Shown: positions 47,501 through 55,207 of the stretch, piece after piece
Layout of the letters: every line of letters begins with the position of its first letter
How positions within the stretch are numbered: the first letter of the stretch is position 1
Assembly (NCBI GenBank): GCA_030531505.1
Contig: JAUNNH010000004.1
Location: 1-64,000, forward strand
Direction of reading: 5' to 3'
DNA: 64,000 nucleotides
DNA from: Eubacteriales bacterium
GTDB lineage: Bacteria > Bacillota > Clostridia > Oscillospirales > Oscillospiraceae
Translations under genes and position numbers: made by a program
Notes under the pieces: model-generated
What the model saw: the letters and a program-made list of their open reading frames with translations, nothing else
The model's database searches: none
What the model was told of the DNA's origin: nothing

Positions 47501-47851
47501 CTGCAGTTCGACTTTGTAGGCGGCGGCAGGATAGACGCGCAGCCGGGGCCCAACCTCGGCGAGGGCGAGGGCCATGCACAGGAGCCGCCCGCCCTTGTCG
47601 AGCCAGGGAGCGGCGCCCCCGCCCAGCTCGCTCATCAGCCGCCGGGCGAGGCCCGTGAAGCTGAACACCTCACCGTAGAGGGAGAGACGGTCGCCGCAGG
47701 CGGCGCAGAGCTCGCGCTCTGCCTCATGGCTGTACTGCTCCGGGACCAGCAGAATCTGCCCGCTCCGGCGCTCTTCCACCGCGCGGCGGATCGCGGCCAT
47801 GACGGCCGTGGTCTTGCCCGTGCCGGCTTTGCCCAGGATCAGATGAAGCAT
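44495..47851 (-). CDS. addB: ATP-dependent nuclease subunit AddB
   Basis: A 1118-residue partner of AddA. Walker A LILGKAGTGKTTAVM lies at the N-terminus, the single ATP site of AddB. The middle is an inactive helicase scaffold that scans for Chi. The C-terminal nuclease has YLRVVDYKTGRKKF. An iron-sulfur cluster is indicated by CRYAYFCQYGL plus CLNCDYFDAC (C-x2-C-x5-C), as in Bacillus AddB. It heads the addBA operon. No confident promoter was resolved in 47852-47940. Confidence 0.94.
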   Translation of the reverse strand: MLHLILGKAGTGKTTAVMAAIRRAVEERRSGQILLVPEQYSHEAERELCAACGDRLSLYGEVFSFTGLARRLMSELGGGAAPWLDKGGRLLCMALALAEVGPRLRVYPAAAYKVELQAMLLRELDELKTACVTPAQLERAAALADDSLGEKLADLALIAAAYDAVVANGRADPADRLDVLAAQIPASSLGPQTAVYVDGFIDFTYQEQAVLLALLRQGVDLTVCLTVDALESRNELYSLSRISARRLLAAAREFGIEAEVRTMEAQAGRAPALRWFSEEMFRYGSARFEGAEVPIRLRLADSMRAECEDAAAQVLALVRDGGCRWRDVAVAVRGFEDYRGTLESVFRHYGIPLFTARREELLSKPLPALISLAYELIEGGWAVDDVISCLRTGLTGLSLEECDRLADYVFRWQLRGWAWERPGDWRQHPDGYGAPFDEAAEERLRDINALRRRFAGPLLHFAERAERAKTAEAQAAALTALLAEWKLPEQLEARSAALEAAGEAELAAEYSQLWDILVTALEQSAAILGESAMDRAAFGRLFTHMLSQYDIGLIPVSLDRVSAGDFDRMRHRHIKHLLVLGCSDDRLPQTEERSGIFDAGERERLLSLDIDLGGGEGELWREFSLLYATLTLPSESLTLSCPVCGEDGEALRPAFIFSRASALFGLEPTLTDPEEVRLSAPAPALTLAAQAVKGGTPRAAAAALWFGEKEPRRFEKLRAAAEQTRGKLSPAAVEALYGRRPRLSASRIDRFASCRYAYFCQYGLRAKPYEPAGFTPPEIGTFMHYVLEQTAREARERGGFAALSDEELHRMTDRFVADYVRTELNDFKEKSSRFVYLFRRLCGDVHRVVLDMARELRLSDFEPLDFELDFAAASDIRPLELGEGESAMTLTGIADRVDGWLHEGKLYLRVVDYKTGRKKFSLSDVWYGMGLQMLLYLFALEADGTARYGHEIVPAGVMYVPARDALLSMTKDPDAGEAEKKRADALRRSGLALDDPALLEAWEKGEDKRYIPVKFKNGAPTAEGVASLEQLGLLGRHIRGSLGEMAQELHRGSIAADPYYRSQQENACLNCDYFDACHFTDGENGEQSRYMPKLSEGRIWGMMQERWERPAGKEDAHG

Positions 47852-47984
47852 GGCGGTCTCCCCCTTTTTCCTTTTTCAGCATATTGTAGCGCATGAATCG
47901 CGTTTATTTGATTCCGAGAATGTATTATTATAATACCAAATCCGTATGACAGACGCAAGATACCGGGAAAACTTCGCCTTTTCC

Positions 47985-48013
47985 TTGCGTTTGCGGGCAG
48001 GATATGGTATAAA
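47985..48013 (+). promoter_or_regulatory. Aminotransferase gene promoter
   Basis: TTGCGT (47985-47990), 17-bp spacer and extended -10 TGG-TATAAA (48008-48013). An ACGCAAG/CTTGCGT inverted repeat (47953-47989) overlaps the -35 and could be a regulator site. Confidence 0.65.
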
Positions 48014-48051
48014 AGAGAAAACCCTTCAGCGATTTAAACAGGAGGCACAAC

Positions 48052-49242
48052 ATGAAACTCTCGTCCAAGATGGAGCGCTGCGGCCTGTCGCCCATGCGCA
48101 AGTTCAACGGGGAAGCTGCCCAGGCGGTCGAGCGCGGGATCAAGATCTATCACCTGAATATCGGCCAGCCGGACATCCTGACACCCCCCGCCTATTACGA
48201 GGCCCTGCGGGATCATGCCCAGCCGGTCCTGTCCTACGCTCCCTCCGGCGGCATGCCGGAGCTGCTGGACGCCGTGCGCAAATACTATGCCAACATCGGC
48301 GTGGAGCTCAGCCGCGCGCAGATCCTGCCCACCAACGGCGGCAGTGAGGCGCTGCAGATGGCCATGGCGTCGATCCTGGACGACGGGGACGAGATCATCA
48401 TCCCGGAGCCCTTCTATCCGAACTACCACACCTCTGTCACGCTGGCCGGGGCGACGATCCGCCCGCTGACCACCTGCCCGGAGGAGGGCTATCGCTACGC
48501 GGTGCGCGAGCGGGTAGAGGCCTGCATCAACGAGCACACCCGCGCCATCCTGATCACGAACCCCGGCAACCCCACCGGCGCGGTGCTCACGCCGGAGGAG
48601 CTCAAGCTGATGCTCGATATCGCGAAGGAGCACGAGCTGTTCATCCTCTGCGACGAGGTGTACCGCGAGTTCGTCTATGCCGGCGAGCCGCTGATCTCCG
48701 CCCTGCAGTACGAGGGCTATGAGGACAATGTCGTCGTCATCGACTCGGTGTCCAAACGCTTTTCCGCCTGCGGCGCGCGCGTCGGCCTGCTGATCTCGAA
48801 GAACAAGGCCTTCATGGGCGCAGCAATGAAGTGGTGCCAGTGCCGTCTGGCCGTCTCCACGATGGATCAGATCGCCTCCGCCAAGCTCTATGATCTCGAC
48901 GAGCACTACTTCGACGCGGCCCGCGAGGAGTATAAGCACCGCCGCGACACGCTCCTGGCGAAGCTGAAGGAGATCCCGGGCGTGGTCTGCAAGGAGCCGC
49001 GGGGCGCCTTCTACGTGATGGCGGCGCTTCCCGTCGACGACGCCGACACCTTCCAGCACTGGCTGCTCAACGAGTTCGACGACAAGGGCGAGACCGTGAT
49101 GTTCGCCTGCGGCGAGCCCTTCTATGCGACTCCCGGCAAGGGCAAGAACGAGGTGCGCATGGCCTATGTCCTCAAGGCGGAGGATCTCTCCCGCGCCATG
49201 GACATCCTCGCCGTCGCGATCGAGAAGTACAACAAGCGCTGA
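48052..49242 (+). CDS. Pyridoxal-phosphate aminotransferase, class I/II (aspartate aminotransferase-like)
   Basis: A 396-residue fold-type I aminotransferase. The cofactor pocket shows TNGGSEALQMAM, ITNPGNPTGAVL and CDEVYREFVYAG. The Schiff-base Lys lies in DSVSKRFSACGARVG, and the substrate carboxylate Arg is in the C-terminal EVRMAYV. CAGGAGG precedes the ATG. Monocistronic with promoter and terminator. Substrate is most likely aspartate or another amino acid, but the sequence alone does not settle it. Confidence 0.88.
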   Translation: MKLSSKMERCGLSPMRKFNGEAAQAVERGIKIYHLNIGQPDILTPPAYYEALRDHAQPVLSYAPSGGMPELLDAVRKYYANIGVELSRAQILPTNGGSEALQMAMASILDDGDEIIIPEPFYPNYHTSVTLAGATIRPLTTCPEEGYRYAVRERVEACINEHTRAILITNPGNPTGAVLTPEELKLMLDIAKEHELFILCDEVYREFVYAGEPLISALQYEGYEDNVVVIDSVSKRFSACGARVGLLISKNKAFMGAAMKWCQCRLAVSTMDQIASAKLYDLDEHYFDAAREEYKHRRDTLLAKLKEIPGVVCKEPRGAFYVMAALPVDDADTFQHWLLNEFDDKGETVMFACGEPFYATPGKGKNEVRMAYVLKAEDLSRAMDILAVAIEKYNKR

Positions 49243-49253
49243 GCGTATCTGAC

Positions 49254-49289
49254 AAAAAAGAGCTGTGACCGAGATCACAGCTCTTTTTT
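49254..49289. terminator. Bidirectional terminator after the aminotransferase gene
   Basis: AAAAAAGAGCTGTGA (49254-49268) pairs with 49275-49289 around a 6-nt loop, with T-tracts on both strands; the TlpA-like gene ends just beyond. Confidence 0.9.
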
Positions 49290-49304
49290 TATCAGGGGGG
49301 TGCT

Positions 49305-49856
49305 TCAGGCTTTTCCGCCGTCTTCGCCCGCGATGAGCGTCACCGGTCCCTCATCCAGCAGTTCGAAGGCCGTGATGAGACTCTCCCAGACCTCATAGCT
49401 CCGGGAGCCGATGACCGTCTCGCCGATCACGTCGCCCTCGCCGTTTACGAAGATTGTGGTAGGCACATAGCCGGTCTGGAATGCGTCGAAGGCTTCCACA
49501 TAGTGCAGGATGGGATATGTGGTCTCACAGGCGGCGAGCACCTCGTCCACCTCTTCCTCCATGCCCGGGGTGGAGTAGACGCCCAGGATCAGGAAGCCGC
49601 GCTCCTGGTAGTCCTCATACAGCTTCTCCAGTTCCGGCATCTCCCCCACGCAGGGCGGGCACCAGGGCTCCCAGAAGTTGATCATGATGAGCTTGTAGTC
49701 GCCGAGCGCGTCCTCGTCCCACTCCTCGTCCTCGCGGTCGGTCGTGGAGAAGACGATCGTATCCGGGCGCTCTTCCTCTTCCTCCGCCAGCGCCATAGGC
49801 GCGCAGAGCCCGGCCAGCAGGCAGAGGCACAGCAGGAAAGCAAGGCATTTTTTCAT
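49305..49856 (-). CDS. TlpA/ResA-like extracytoplasmic thioredoxin
   Basis: A 183-residue secreted thioredoxin-fold oxidoreductase. The signal peptide MKKCLAFLLCLCLLAGLCAPMALA has a Sec-type cleavage site after ALA. The active site is FWEPWCPPCVGEMPEL (WCPPC), followed by the cis-Pro region TGYVPTTIFVNGEGDVI. Such proteins reduce disulfides outside the membrane, for example in cytochrome c or spore assembly. The ATG at 49856 follows AGGAGG by 9 nt; the longer open frame runs antisense to rpsF and is rejected. No partner ccdA is nearby. Confidence 0.88.
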   Translation of the reverse strand: MKKCLAFLLCLCLLAGLCAPMALAEEEEERPDTIVFSTTDREDEEWDEDALGDYKLIMINFWEPWCPPCVGEMPELEKLYEDYQERGFLILGVYSTPGMEEEVDEVLAACETTYPILHYVEAFDAFQTGYVPTTIFVNGEGDVIGETVIGSRSYEVWESLITAFELLDEGPVTLIAGEDGGKA

Positions 49857-49972
49857 GAGGGGGATCCTCCTGTTGATGAAATGGCATGTCCAGTATAGCA
49901 CAGCTCCCGCGGAACAGGAAGCTCTTTTCCGTATTTTTTCGGCGGTTTTGAAGAAATACGTGCGGAAAACGC

Positions 49973-50000
49973 TTGACAACGCGGAGAAAAACGCTATAAT
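49973..50000 (+). promoter_or_regulatory. rpsF-ssb-rpsR operon promoter
   Basis: Consensus TTGACA (49973-49978), 16-bp spacer and consensus TATAAT (49995-50000). The leader that follows (50005-50056) can close with TGGCC/GGCCA around GTCC-aaa-GGAC and CTCCC/GGGAG hairpins, a candidate site for S6:S18 autoregulation. Confidence 0.9.
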
Positions 50001-50079
50001 GATATGGCCTGTCCAAAGGACGGGACATCCTTGCTCTCCCCTGAGCGGGAGGGCCAAAAGACCAGAAGGAGGTGCAACC

Positions 50080-50376
50080 ATGGCAAAAGCAAGCGAAAAG
50101 TACGAGGTTATGTACATCATCAGCCCGACGCTCTCCGAGGAGGAGACCGCCGCGGTCGTTGAGAAGTTCAAGGGGCTTGTTGAGGCAAATGGTACTTTGG
50201 AGGAGCTGGAGGAAATGGGCAAGCGCAAGCTCGCCTATGAGATCAACTACCTGACCGAAGGTTACTATGTGCTGATGAAGTTCACCAGCGGCCCGGAGTT
50301 CCCGGCCGAGCTGGACCGTATTCTCGGTATCACCGATGGCATCCTGCGTCGCCTGATCACCCTGCGTGCAGAGTAA
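50080..50376 (+). CDS. rpsF: 30S ribosomal protein S6
   Basis: A 98-residue platform protein that binds 16S rRNA as a heterodimer with S18. Segments YEVMYIISPTLSEEE, GKRKLAYEINYLTEGYYVLMKF and ITDGILRRLITLR are diagnostic. The AGAAGGAGG ribosome site is 6 nt upstream. It is first in the conserved rpsF-ssb-rpsR operon. Confidence 0.96.
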   Translation: MAKASEKYEVMYIISPTLSEEETAAVVEKFKGLVEANGTLEELEEMGKRKLAYEINYLTEGYYVLMKFTSGPEFPAELDRILGITDGILRRLITLRAE

Positions 50377-50388
50377 AGGAGACCCCCG

Positions 50389-50865
50389 ATGCTCAATCAC
50401 ATCACCATCATGGGTCGTCTGACCCGGGACCCCGAGCTGCGCTCCACGCAGTCCGGTGTCAGCGTAGCGTCTTTCACGACGGCGGTCGACCGCGATTTCG
50501 GCGGGCGTGACGGCGGCGAGCGACAGACCGATTTTATCGACTGCGTCGCTTGGCGCCAGACCGGCGAGTTCGTGTCCAAGTACTTCCACAAGGGGAGCAT
50601 GATCGTGGTCTCCGGCCGGCTGCAGAGCCGCAAGTGGCAGGACCGCGACGGCAACAACCGCACGAGCTGGGAGATCGTCGCTGACAATGTCTACTTCGGC
50701 GAGAGCCGTCGGGACAGCGATTCCAACAACAGCTTCTCCAGCTACGACAACAACCGGAACAGCTATGACAGCAACCGCGGCTACGGCGCTTCTCAGCCGA
50801 GCAGCGCGCCCGCACCCTCCGCGTTTTCCGAGCTGGACGACGGCGACGGCGAACTGCCGTTTTAA
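50389..50865 (+). CDS. ssb: Single-stranded DNA-binding protein
   Basis: A 158-residue tetrameric SSB. The OB fold opens MLNHITIMGRLTRDPELRSTQSGVSVASFTTAVDR. A flexible Ser/Asn/Tyr-rich tail (about 105-145) leads to the acidic tip ELDDGDGELPF, the docking site for repair and replication partners. It lies 12 bp after rpsF. As the only ssb in the window and in the ribosomal operon, it is likely the essential copy. Confidence 0.97.
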   Translation: MLNHITIMGRLTRDPELRSTQSGVSVASFTTAVDRDFGGRDGGERQTDFIDCVAWRQTGEFVSKYFHKGSMIVVSGRLQSRKWQDRDGNNRTSWEIVADNVYFGESRRDSDSNNSFSSYDNNRNSYDSNRGYGASQPSSAPAPSAFSELDDGDGELPF

Positions 50866-50889
50866 ATTACTGATAAGGAGGATACCGCT

Positions 50890-51129
50890 TTGGCTTTCGA
50901 TAAGAACAACCCCAAGAACCGCAAGCGCAGAAAAGTTTGCCAGTTCTGCGTGGACAAGGCCACGTTCATTGACTACAAGGATACCGCGAAGCTGCGTCGC
51001 TTCCTGTCCGAGCGCGGCAAGATTCTGCCCCGCCGTACCACCGGTACCTGCGCCATGCATCAGCGCGAGCTGACCGAGGCGATCAAGCGTTCCCGCCAGA
51101 TCGCTCTCCTGCCCTACGTGCTGGACTAA
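50890..51129 (+). CDS. rpsR: 30S ribosomal protein S18
   Basis: A 79-residue S18, partner of S6. Segments [17 protein letters not shown] and [43 protein letters not shown] are diagnostic. CQFC and the later Cys are retained, as in the zinc-binding form. The start is TTG, 8 nt after AAGGAGG; no nearer ATG exists. Confidence 0.96.
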   Translation: MAFDKNNPKNRKRRKVCQFCVDKATFIDYKDTAKLRRFLSERGKILPRRTTGTCAMHQRELTEAIKRSRQIALLPYVLD

Positions 51130-51141
51130 ACCTTATACGAG

Positions 51142-51175
51142 AAAGCACCCTTTCCGATCGGAAAGGGTGCTTTTT
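51142..51175. terminator. Palindromic bidirectional terminator
   Basis: A perfect 32-bp palindrome (51142-51173), each half AAAGCACCCTTTCCGA or its complement, then T-tracts. It serves rpsR and the convergent BlaR1-like gene. Confidence 0.92.
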
Positions 51176-51183
51176 TATACCGG

Positions 51184-53754
51184 TCAGTTGATGGCAAGCG
51201 TGAACGCGGCGCGGTGCTCCCCGTACGCAGCCGTAATGGTGACGGGCTCCTCCGTCTCGCGCAGGGCGTCGAGCACGCAGCGGCCGTCGGCACGTACCGT
51301 CACCCGGGCCACACTCTCGTCCGAGCTGGTCCATTCCGCCTTGACCGCACCGCCGGGCAGGGCCTGTGTGTCCAGCAGATAGGATCTCCCGGCAGAGGCC
51401 GTGAGAGCGGAGAGCGGGCGGTCGTTGAAGAGGATCTGCAGGGCGTCGACCGCGGCGGGGTCGGGCTCGTTGTACAGAGGGGCGGCGGACCCGCTTGGGT
51501 CAGGCTCGACCGTAACGGCGAGGCGGTAGGTCTGCTTGCTGAACTGGACCTCGATCGGAACCGGGAGCTCAGTCGGCATCATGCCGAGCACAAGGGGCTG
51601 CCCCGCCTCATTCAGTTCGATCCGGCAATAGCCTCCGTCGTAGATATCCATGCCGATGCTGGAGGGCCTCCGATTTGCGAGCCCCAGGGCGGGCAGAACA
51701 GCGGCAGAGCCGCCGACCGGCACGCTGAGCTCGGCGTCAAAGCCCGCGGACTGTGCCGCGAGGCCGGGGAGCGTGACGATGGAAGGGGACGAAGCGGTGG
51801 GTGCGAAGGCGGTCACGGGGGCAAGCTCGACGTTCTCCATGAAGCCGCGCACGGCTTCGGGATCGGTATCGGGGTCGGCTGCGTAGTAGCGCAGCACCAC
51901 GTCGGTGTCCCCCACCTTGCCGCGCGACTCGGCCAGAAAATTGGCCCAGCCCGTGCCGCCCGTGTTGATCAGACGCCAGTAGGCCATGCTCATGGGTTCG
52001 TCCGCCCGGCCCGGGTTTTCCAGCCAGCTGGCAAAGAGCGCTTCTTCTGTGGCGGGACTGAACCAGAGCCGCGCAAAGCGCGCGGAGCCGATCCCCGGCG
52101 CGCCGGAGGCATCCATCGCGTAGAACGCGCCCGATGGCTCAAAGCGGTCGGGCAATTCCGGCAGCGTCAGCAGGGAAAAGTCGGCATGACGGGCTGCGTC
52201 CGCCTCCGTGATGGGTTCGTAGCCGCCGAGCTCGAGATCCCGGAGGCGGGAGGCCTGCATGATCCAGTGCTGATCAGGCGTAAGCAGACTCTCCGCCGAG
52301 GCAAAGTGCATGCCCTCTGTCAGGCGGATGGAGCCAAAGGGGAAACGGTCGCTGCTGTAATTGTAAAAGTGAAAATTGATCCATGTGTCTTCAAAATCAA
52401 AATCCCAATCGAGCGTGCCGTGCGACCAGCTGTACTCCGGATAGCTCAGCCCGCCCTCGCCGTAGGCGGGATCGGGGTCGTACACGCCGGGGCTCCAGCG
52501 CACGACCAGCGCCTCGCGCTCTTCCTCGTCGTACCAGAGCTCCTTGAGGCGGAGACGCTCGCCGTCATCCCAGATGAAGACATAGCCGCTGTCCCGCATG
52601 ACCGCGTCTGCGCCGGGGAGACGGAGGAGCGGCGCATCATAGCGGCATGCGTAACCGAGATAGGTGTAGGGCCCCTCGAAGCTCTGCCCGTTCTCGACCG
52701 GGGTGGGAATGCCGAGATAGCCGCCCTCCTCGCTCTCGACACGAATGAGCTCGGCGAGAAAGTCACTCCATTCCAGGTTCTCAAGCGTATTGGGCTCCCC
52801 GACGGCGGCTGCGCTGCGGTCGACAGGATCGGTGAGGAAACCTGTGGTCATGAGGGCTACGACAGATACGGAAATGAGCAGGACCCAGAGAGTCGGCTTT
52901 TTATAGGAGAGCGCGCTTTTGATGCGCGTTTTGACATCGCTCTCCCCGAAGGCGAGCGGGCAGGCAGCAAAGAGACGGCTCGGCGCGCTGCAGGCGAGGA
53001 GGGCGGCAGAATACGCCTTTTTAGTATCCGGACCCAGCGTGCGCAGGACGTGTTCGTCACAGGCGAGCTCGAGATCCCGGCAATACAGCGCATAGGCCAG
53101 CCAGGAAAAGGGGTGGAACCAGCACAGCGCGAGCAGCAGGAAGCCAAGGGGCTTGAACCAGTGATCCAGCCGAAAGAGATGGCCCCGCTCGTGGGCGAGC
53201 ACCATGGCCGTCGTCTCCTCGTCGAGCCCGAAGGGCAGATAGATCCGGGGCCGGAAAAGGCCCAGCACGAAGGGCGAGGCGATGCGGTCGGAGAGCCGGA
53301 TATTGTCCCGCAGCGGGACAGACTCCGCCAGGCGGCGGCGCAGCCGGAGATAGGAAATACCGGCGTAGAGCAGCAGGGCCGCGAGACCGCAGAGCCAGAC
53401 GATCGCCCCGGCGTGCACCCAGACATACAGCGGGTTGACACTATCGCCCACTGCGGGAGCGAAGCTCTCCGTGATCACGGGATTCACGGCCCGGTCCACG
53501 GCGGCAAAGCCGGTCTGCACCGTCGGCGCCTCGCTCAGCAGGATGGCGGGTGGGATGGTCTGCGTCGAGGGAACAAAACTGATCACGCTCTTGAGACGGC
53601 TGGGCAACAGCAGGCGCAGGCCGACAAAGCCCCAGAGCAGACAGCGCATATCCTTCGGCGCCCAGGGCAGCAGCGCGCGAAAGGCGACCACCACCAGCAC
53701 CAGCCAGCCAGCCGCGATGCTGCGGTTCAGCAGCGCAAGAAAGACGGCGTCCAT
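51184..53754 (-). CDS. BlaR1/MecR1-like M56 membrane metalloprotease with atypical sensor region
   Basis: An 856-residue protein. The N-terminal ~320 residues have four to five membrane helices and an M56 peptidase with HERGH zinc ligands (MVLAHERGHLFRLDHW) and the downstream Glu in ELACDEHVL. In BlaR1 this domain triggers loss of the BlaI repressor. The outer ~530 residues do not show a penicillin-binding SxxK/SxN/KTG set; the last ~100 look like an Ig-like (Big) domain (AEWTSSDESVARVTVRADGRC). It is translated from the blaI message, 2 bp downstream. The inducing signal is unknown. Confidence 0.82.
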   Translation of the reverse strand: MDAVFLALLNRSIAAGWLVLVVVAFRALLPWAPKDMRCLLWGFVGLRLLLPSRLKSVISFVPSTQTIPPAILLSEAPTVQTGFAAVDRAVNPVITESFAPAVGDSVNPLYVWVHAGAIVWLCGLAALLLYAGISYLRLRRRLAESVPLRDNIRLSDRIASPFVLGLFRPRIYLPFGLDEETTAMVLAHERGHLFRLDHWFKPLGFLLLALCWFHPFSWLAYALYCRDLELACDEHVLRTLGPDTKKAYSAALLACSAPSRLFAACPLAFGESDVKTRIKSALSYKKPTLWVLLISVSVVALMTTGFLTDPVDRSAAAVGEPNTLENLEWSDFLAELIRVESEEGGYLGIPTPVENGQSFEGPYTYLGYACRYDAPLLRLPGADAVMRDSGYVFIWDDGERLRLKELWYDEEEREALVVRWSPGVYDPDPAYGEGGLSYPEYSWSHGTLDWDFDFEDTWINFHFYNYSSDRFPFGSIRLTEGMHFASAESLLTPDQHWIMQASRLRDLELGGYEPITEADAARHADFSLLTLPELPDRFEPSGAFYAMDASGAPGIGSARFARLWFSPATEEALFASWLENPGRADEPMSMAYWRLINTGGTGWANFLAESRGKVGDTDVVLRYYAADPDTDPEAVRGFMENVELAPVTAFAPTASSPSIVTLPGLAAQSAGFDAELSVPVGGSAAVLPALGLANRRPSSIGMDIYDGGYCRIELNEAGQPLVLGMMPTELPVPIEVQFSKQTYRLAVTVEPDPSGSAAPLYNEPDPAAVDALQILFNDRPLSALTASAGRSYLLDTQALPGGAVKAEWTSSDESVARVTVRADGRCVLDALRETEEPVTITAAYGEHRAAFTLAIN

Positions 53755-53756
53755 GC

Positions 53757-54116
53757 TCAGCCCTCCCCGTACTGGTCGATCAGGCGGCGCAGCTCCTCCA
53801 CCTCGGCGGCGCTGAGCCCGCGGCGCGTAAAGGCCGCGACGAAAGCAGGAAGAGAGCCGTCAAAGGTCTTCTCCATGAGTTCGTCCACAGCGGCGGTCTG
53901 CGCCTGCTCCTTGCTGACGAGCGCCGTCACCACCGCGTCCTCGCTCTTCACGACGCCGCGCTCGCACAGGCGCTTGATGACGGTGTAGGTCGTGGCCTTG
54001 CTCCAGCCGAGCTTTTCCTTGCAGAGCCGGACCAGCTCCGTGCTCTTCACCGGCTCGTGCTCCCAGAGGATGCAGCAGAAGCGGTATTCGCTCTCAAATA
54101 TCTTCGGTGTCTCCAT
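53757..54116 (-). CDS. BlaI/MecI/CopY-family repressor
   Basis: A 119-residue winged-helix repressor. The opening ESEYRFCCILWEHEPVKSTELVRLCKEKLGWSKATTYTVIKRLCERGVV is typical of the family (E-x-x-ImxxLW, SxTTVYTxLxRL). The C-terminal helices dimerise and carry the region cleaved or removed on induction. GGGGAGGA precedes the ATG. Two dyads at its promoter are the likely operators. It is the first gene of a two-gene regulatory operon. Confidence 0.92.
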   Translation of the reverse strand: METPKIFESEYRFCCILWEHEPVKSTELVRLCKEKLGWSKATTYTVIKRLCERGVVKSEDAVVTALVSKEQAQTAAVDELMEKTFDGSLPAFVAAFTRRGLSAAEVEELRRLIDQYGEG

Positions 54117-54142
54117 AGGAGTTCCTCCCCGACAAAAAATAA

Positions 54143-54184
54143 GTCGAACGCGTTAGACCTTGCTTGAAGTCTAACGCGTTCGAC
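54143..54184. promoter_or_regulatory. Double BlaI-type operator
   Basis: GTCGAACGCGTTAGAC (54143-54158) and its exact inverted copy (54169-54184) are spaced by 10 bp. Each half is itself a near-palindrome GTCnAACGCGTTnGAC with one asymmetric pair. One copy lies between the -35 and -10 elements and the other just past the transcription start, ideal for autorepression. Confidence 0.85.
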
Positions 54185-54196
54185 CATATTTGTCAA
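54168..54196 (-). promoter_or_regulatory. Promoter of the blaI-blaR-like operon
   Basis: On the minus strand, consensus TTGACA (54191-54196), 17-bp spacer and TAGACT (54168-54173). It begins only 23 bp past the stop of the nucleoside permease gene, with no terminator between. Confidence 0.85.
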
Positions 54197-54219
54197 GTGC
54201 CTTTATGAGAAATTAAGAT

Positions 54220-55203
54220 TTATCGCTCCTCGCGGAAGTAGGCCAGGCCCAGGGAGGCGGGGGGCTGATTCTCGCGCTTGTTGCGCAGGGAGGAGAGCAC
54301 CAGCACGATGATGGTGACCACATAGGGAAGCATCTTGTAGAGCTCCTTGACGGCGAGGTTCATGCCGGAGGGGATGTACATATGCAGGATATACAGCCCA
54401 CCGAAAAGGAAGGAGGCCAGCACGCCGACGTTGGGGCGCCAGACCGTGAAGATGACGAGCGCGATGGCGAGCCAGCCGCGGTCGCCGAAGGCGTCGTTGG
54501 TCCAGACGCCAGAGGCGTAGTCCATGACGTAATACAGGCCGCCGAGCCCGGCGATCATGGAGCCGGTACAGGTGGCGACGTATTTGTACTTCGAGACGTT
54601 GATGCCGGCGGCGTCGGCGGTATTGGGATTCTCGCCCACGGCGCGCAGGTGCAGACCGACGCGGGTGTGGTTGAGCACATAGGCGGCAGCGAGCGCGATG
54701 ATTACGGCGATATAGGCCAGGAAGCCGTAGGACAGCACGAGCTTGCCGAAGACGCCCGCCTTCTCGGCCGCGGGGAGCGTGGTGCGGAAGGCGTTGCTCG
54801 TGGCGGAGAGGATGACGGAAGGCAGCGAACTTCCGGAGAGCTTGATGAGCGAGCCGCCGAAGAAGTTGCCGAAGCCCACGCCGAAGGTCGTCAGGGCAAG
54901 GCCGGTCACGTTCTGGTTGGCGCGCAGCGTCACGGTGAGGAAGCAGTAGAGCAGGCCCATCAGCAGAGAGCCGAGCAGGCAGCAGCCGAGGGGGATCAGG
55001 ATCGCGGGCAGGGGCCGGAAGTTCGGAGACTGCTCGTAGAAGAAGGAGCCGATGACGCCCGAGATCGCGCCGACATACATGATGCCGGGGATGCCGAGGT
55101 TCAGGTTGCCGGACTTCTCGGTCAGCGTCTCGCCGGTGCTGCCGAGCAGCAGCGGGATGCCCTGGACGACGGCGCGGGGAATAAAGGAAATAAAATCAAA
55201 CAT
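54220..55203 (-). CDS. Nucleoside ABC transporter permease (NupQ/YufQ-like)
   Basis: A 327-residue permease of about nine helices in the BPD_transp_2 family. It contains TLTEKSGNLNLGIPGIMYVGA and RAVGENPNTADAAGINVSKYKYVATCTGS, the cytoplasmic coupling loop typical of BMP-family nucleoside permeases. It follows the other permease by 4 bp in the order substrate protein, ATPase, permease, permease. With the guanine-class riboswitch upstream, guanosine or a related purine nucleoside is the likely cargo. Confidence 0.88.
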   Translation of the reverse strand: MFDFISFIPRAVVQGIPLLLGSTGETLTEKSGNLNLGIPGIMYVGAISGVIGSFFYEQSPNFRPLPAILIPLGCCLLGSLLMGLLYCFLTVTLRANQNVTGLALTTFGVGFGNFFGGSLIKLSGSSLPSVILSATSNAFRTTLPAAEKAGVFGKLVLSYGFLAYIAVIIALAAAYVLNHTRVGLHLRAVGENPNTADAAGINVSKYKYVATCTGSMIAGLGGLYYVMDYASGVWTNDAFGDRGWLAIALVIFTVWRPNVGVLASFLFGGLYILHMYIPSGMNLAVKELYKMLPYVVTIIVLVLSSLRNKRENQPPASLGLAYFREER

Positions 55204-55207
55204 CGTC

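Noticed and set aside
49857..50228. N-terminal extension of the TlpA-like protein
   Set aside because: It runs antisense to rpsF and would bury the signal peptide; the ATG at 49856 has a good ribosome site.
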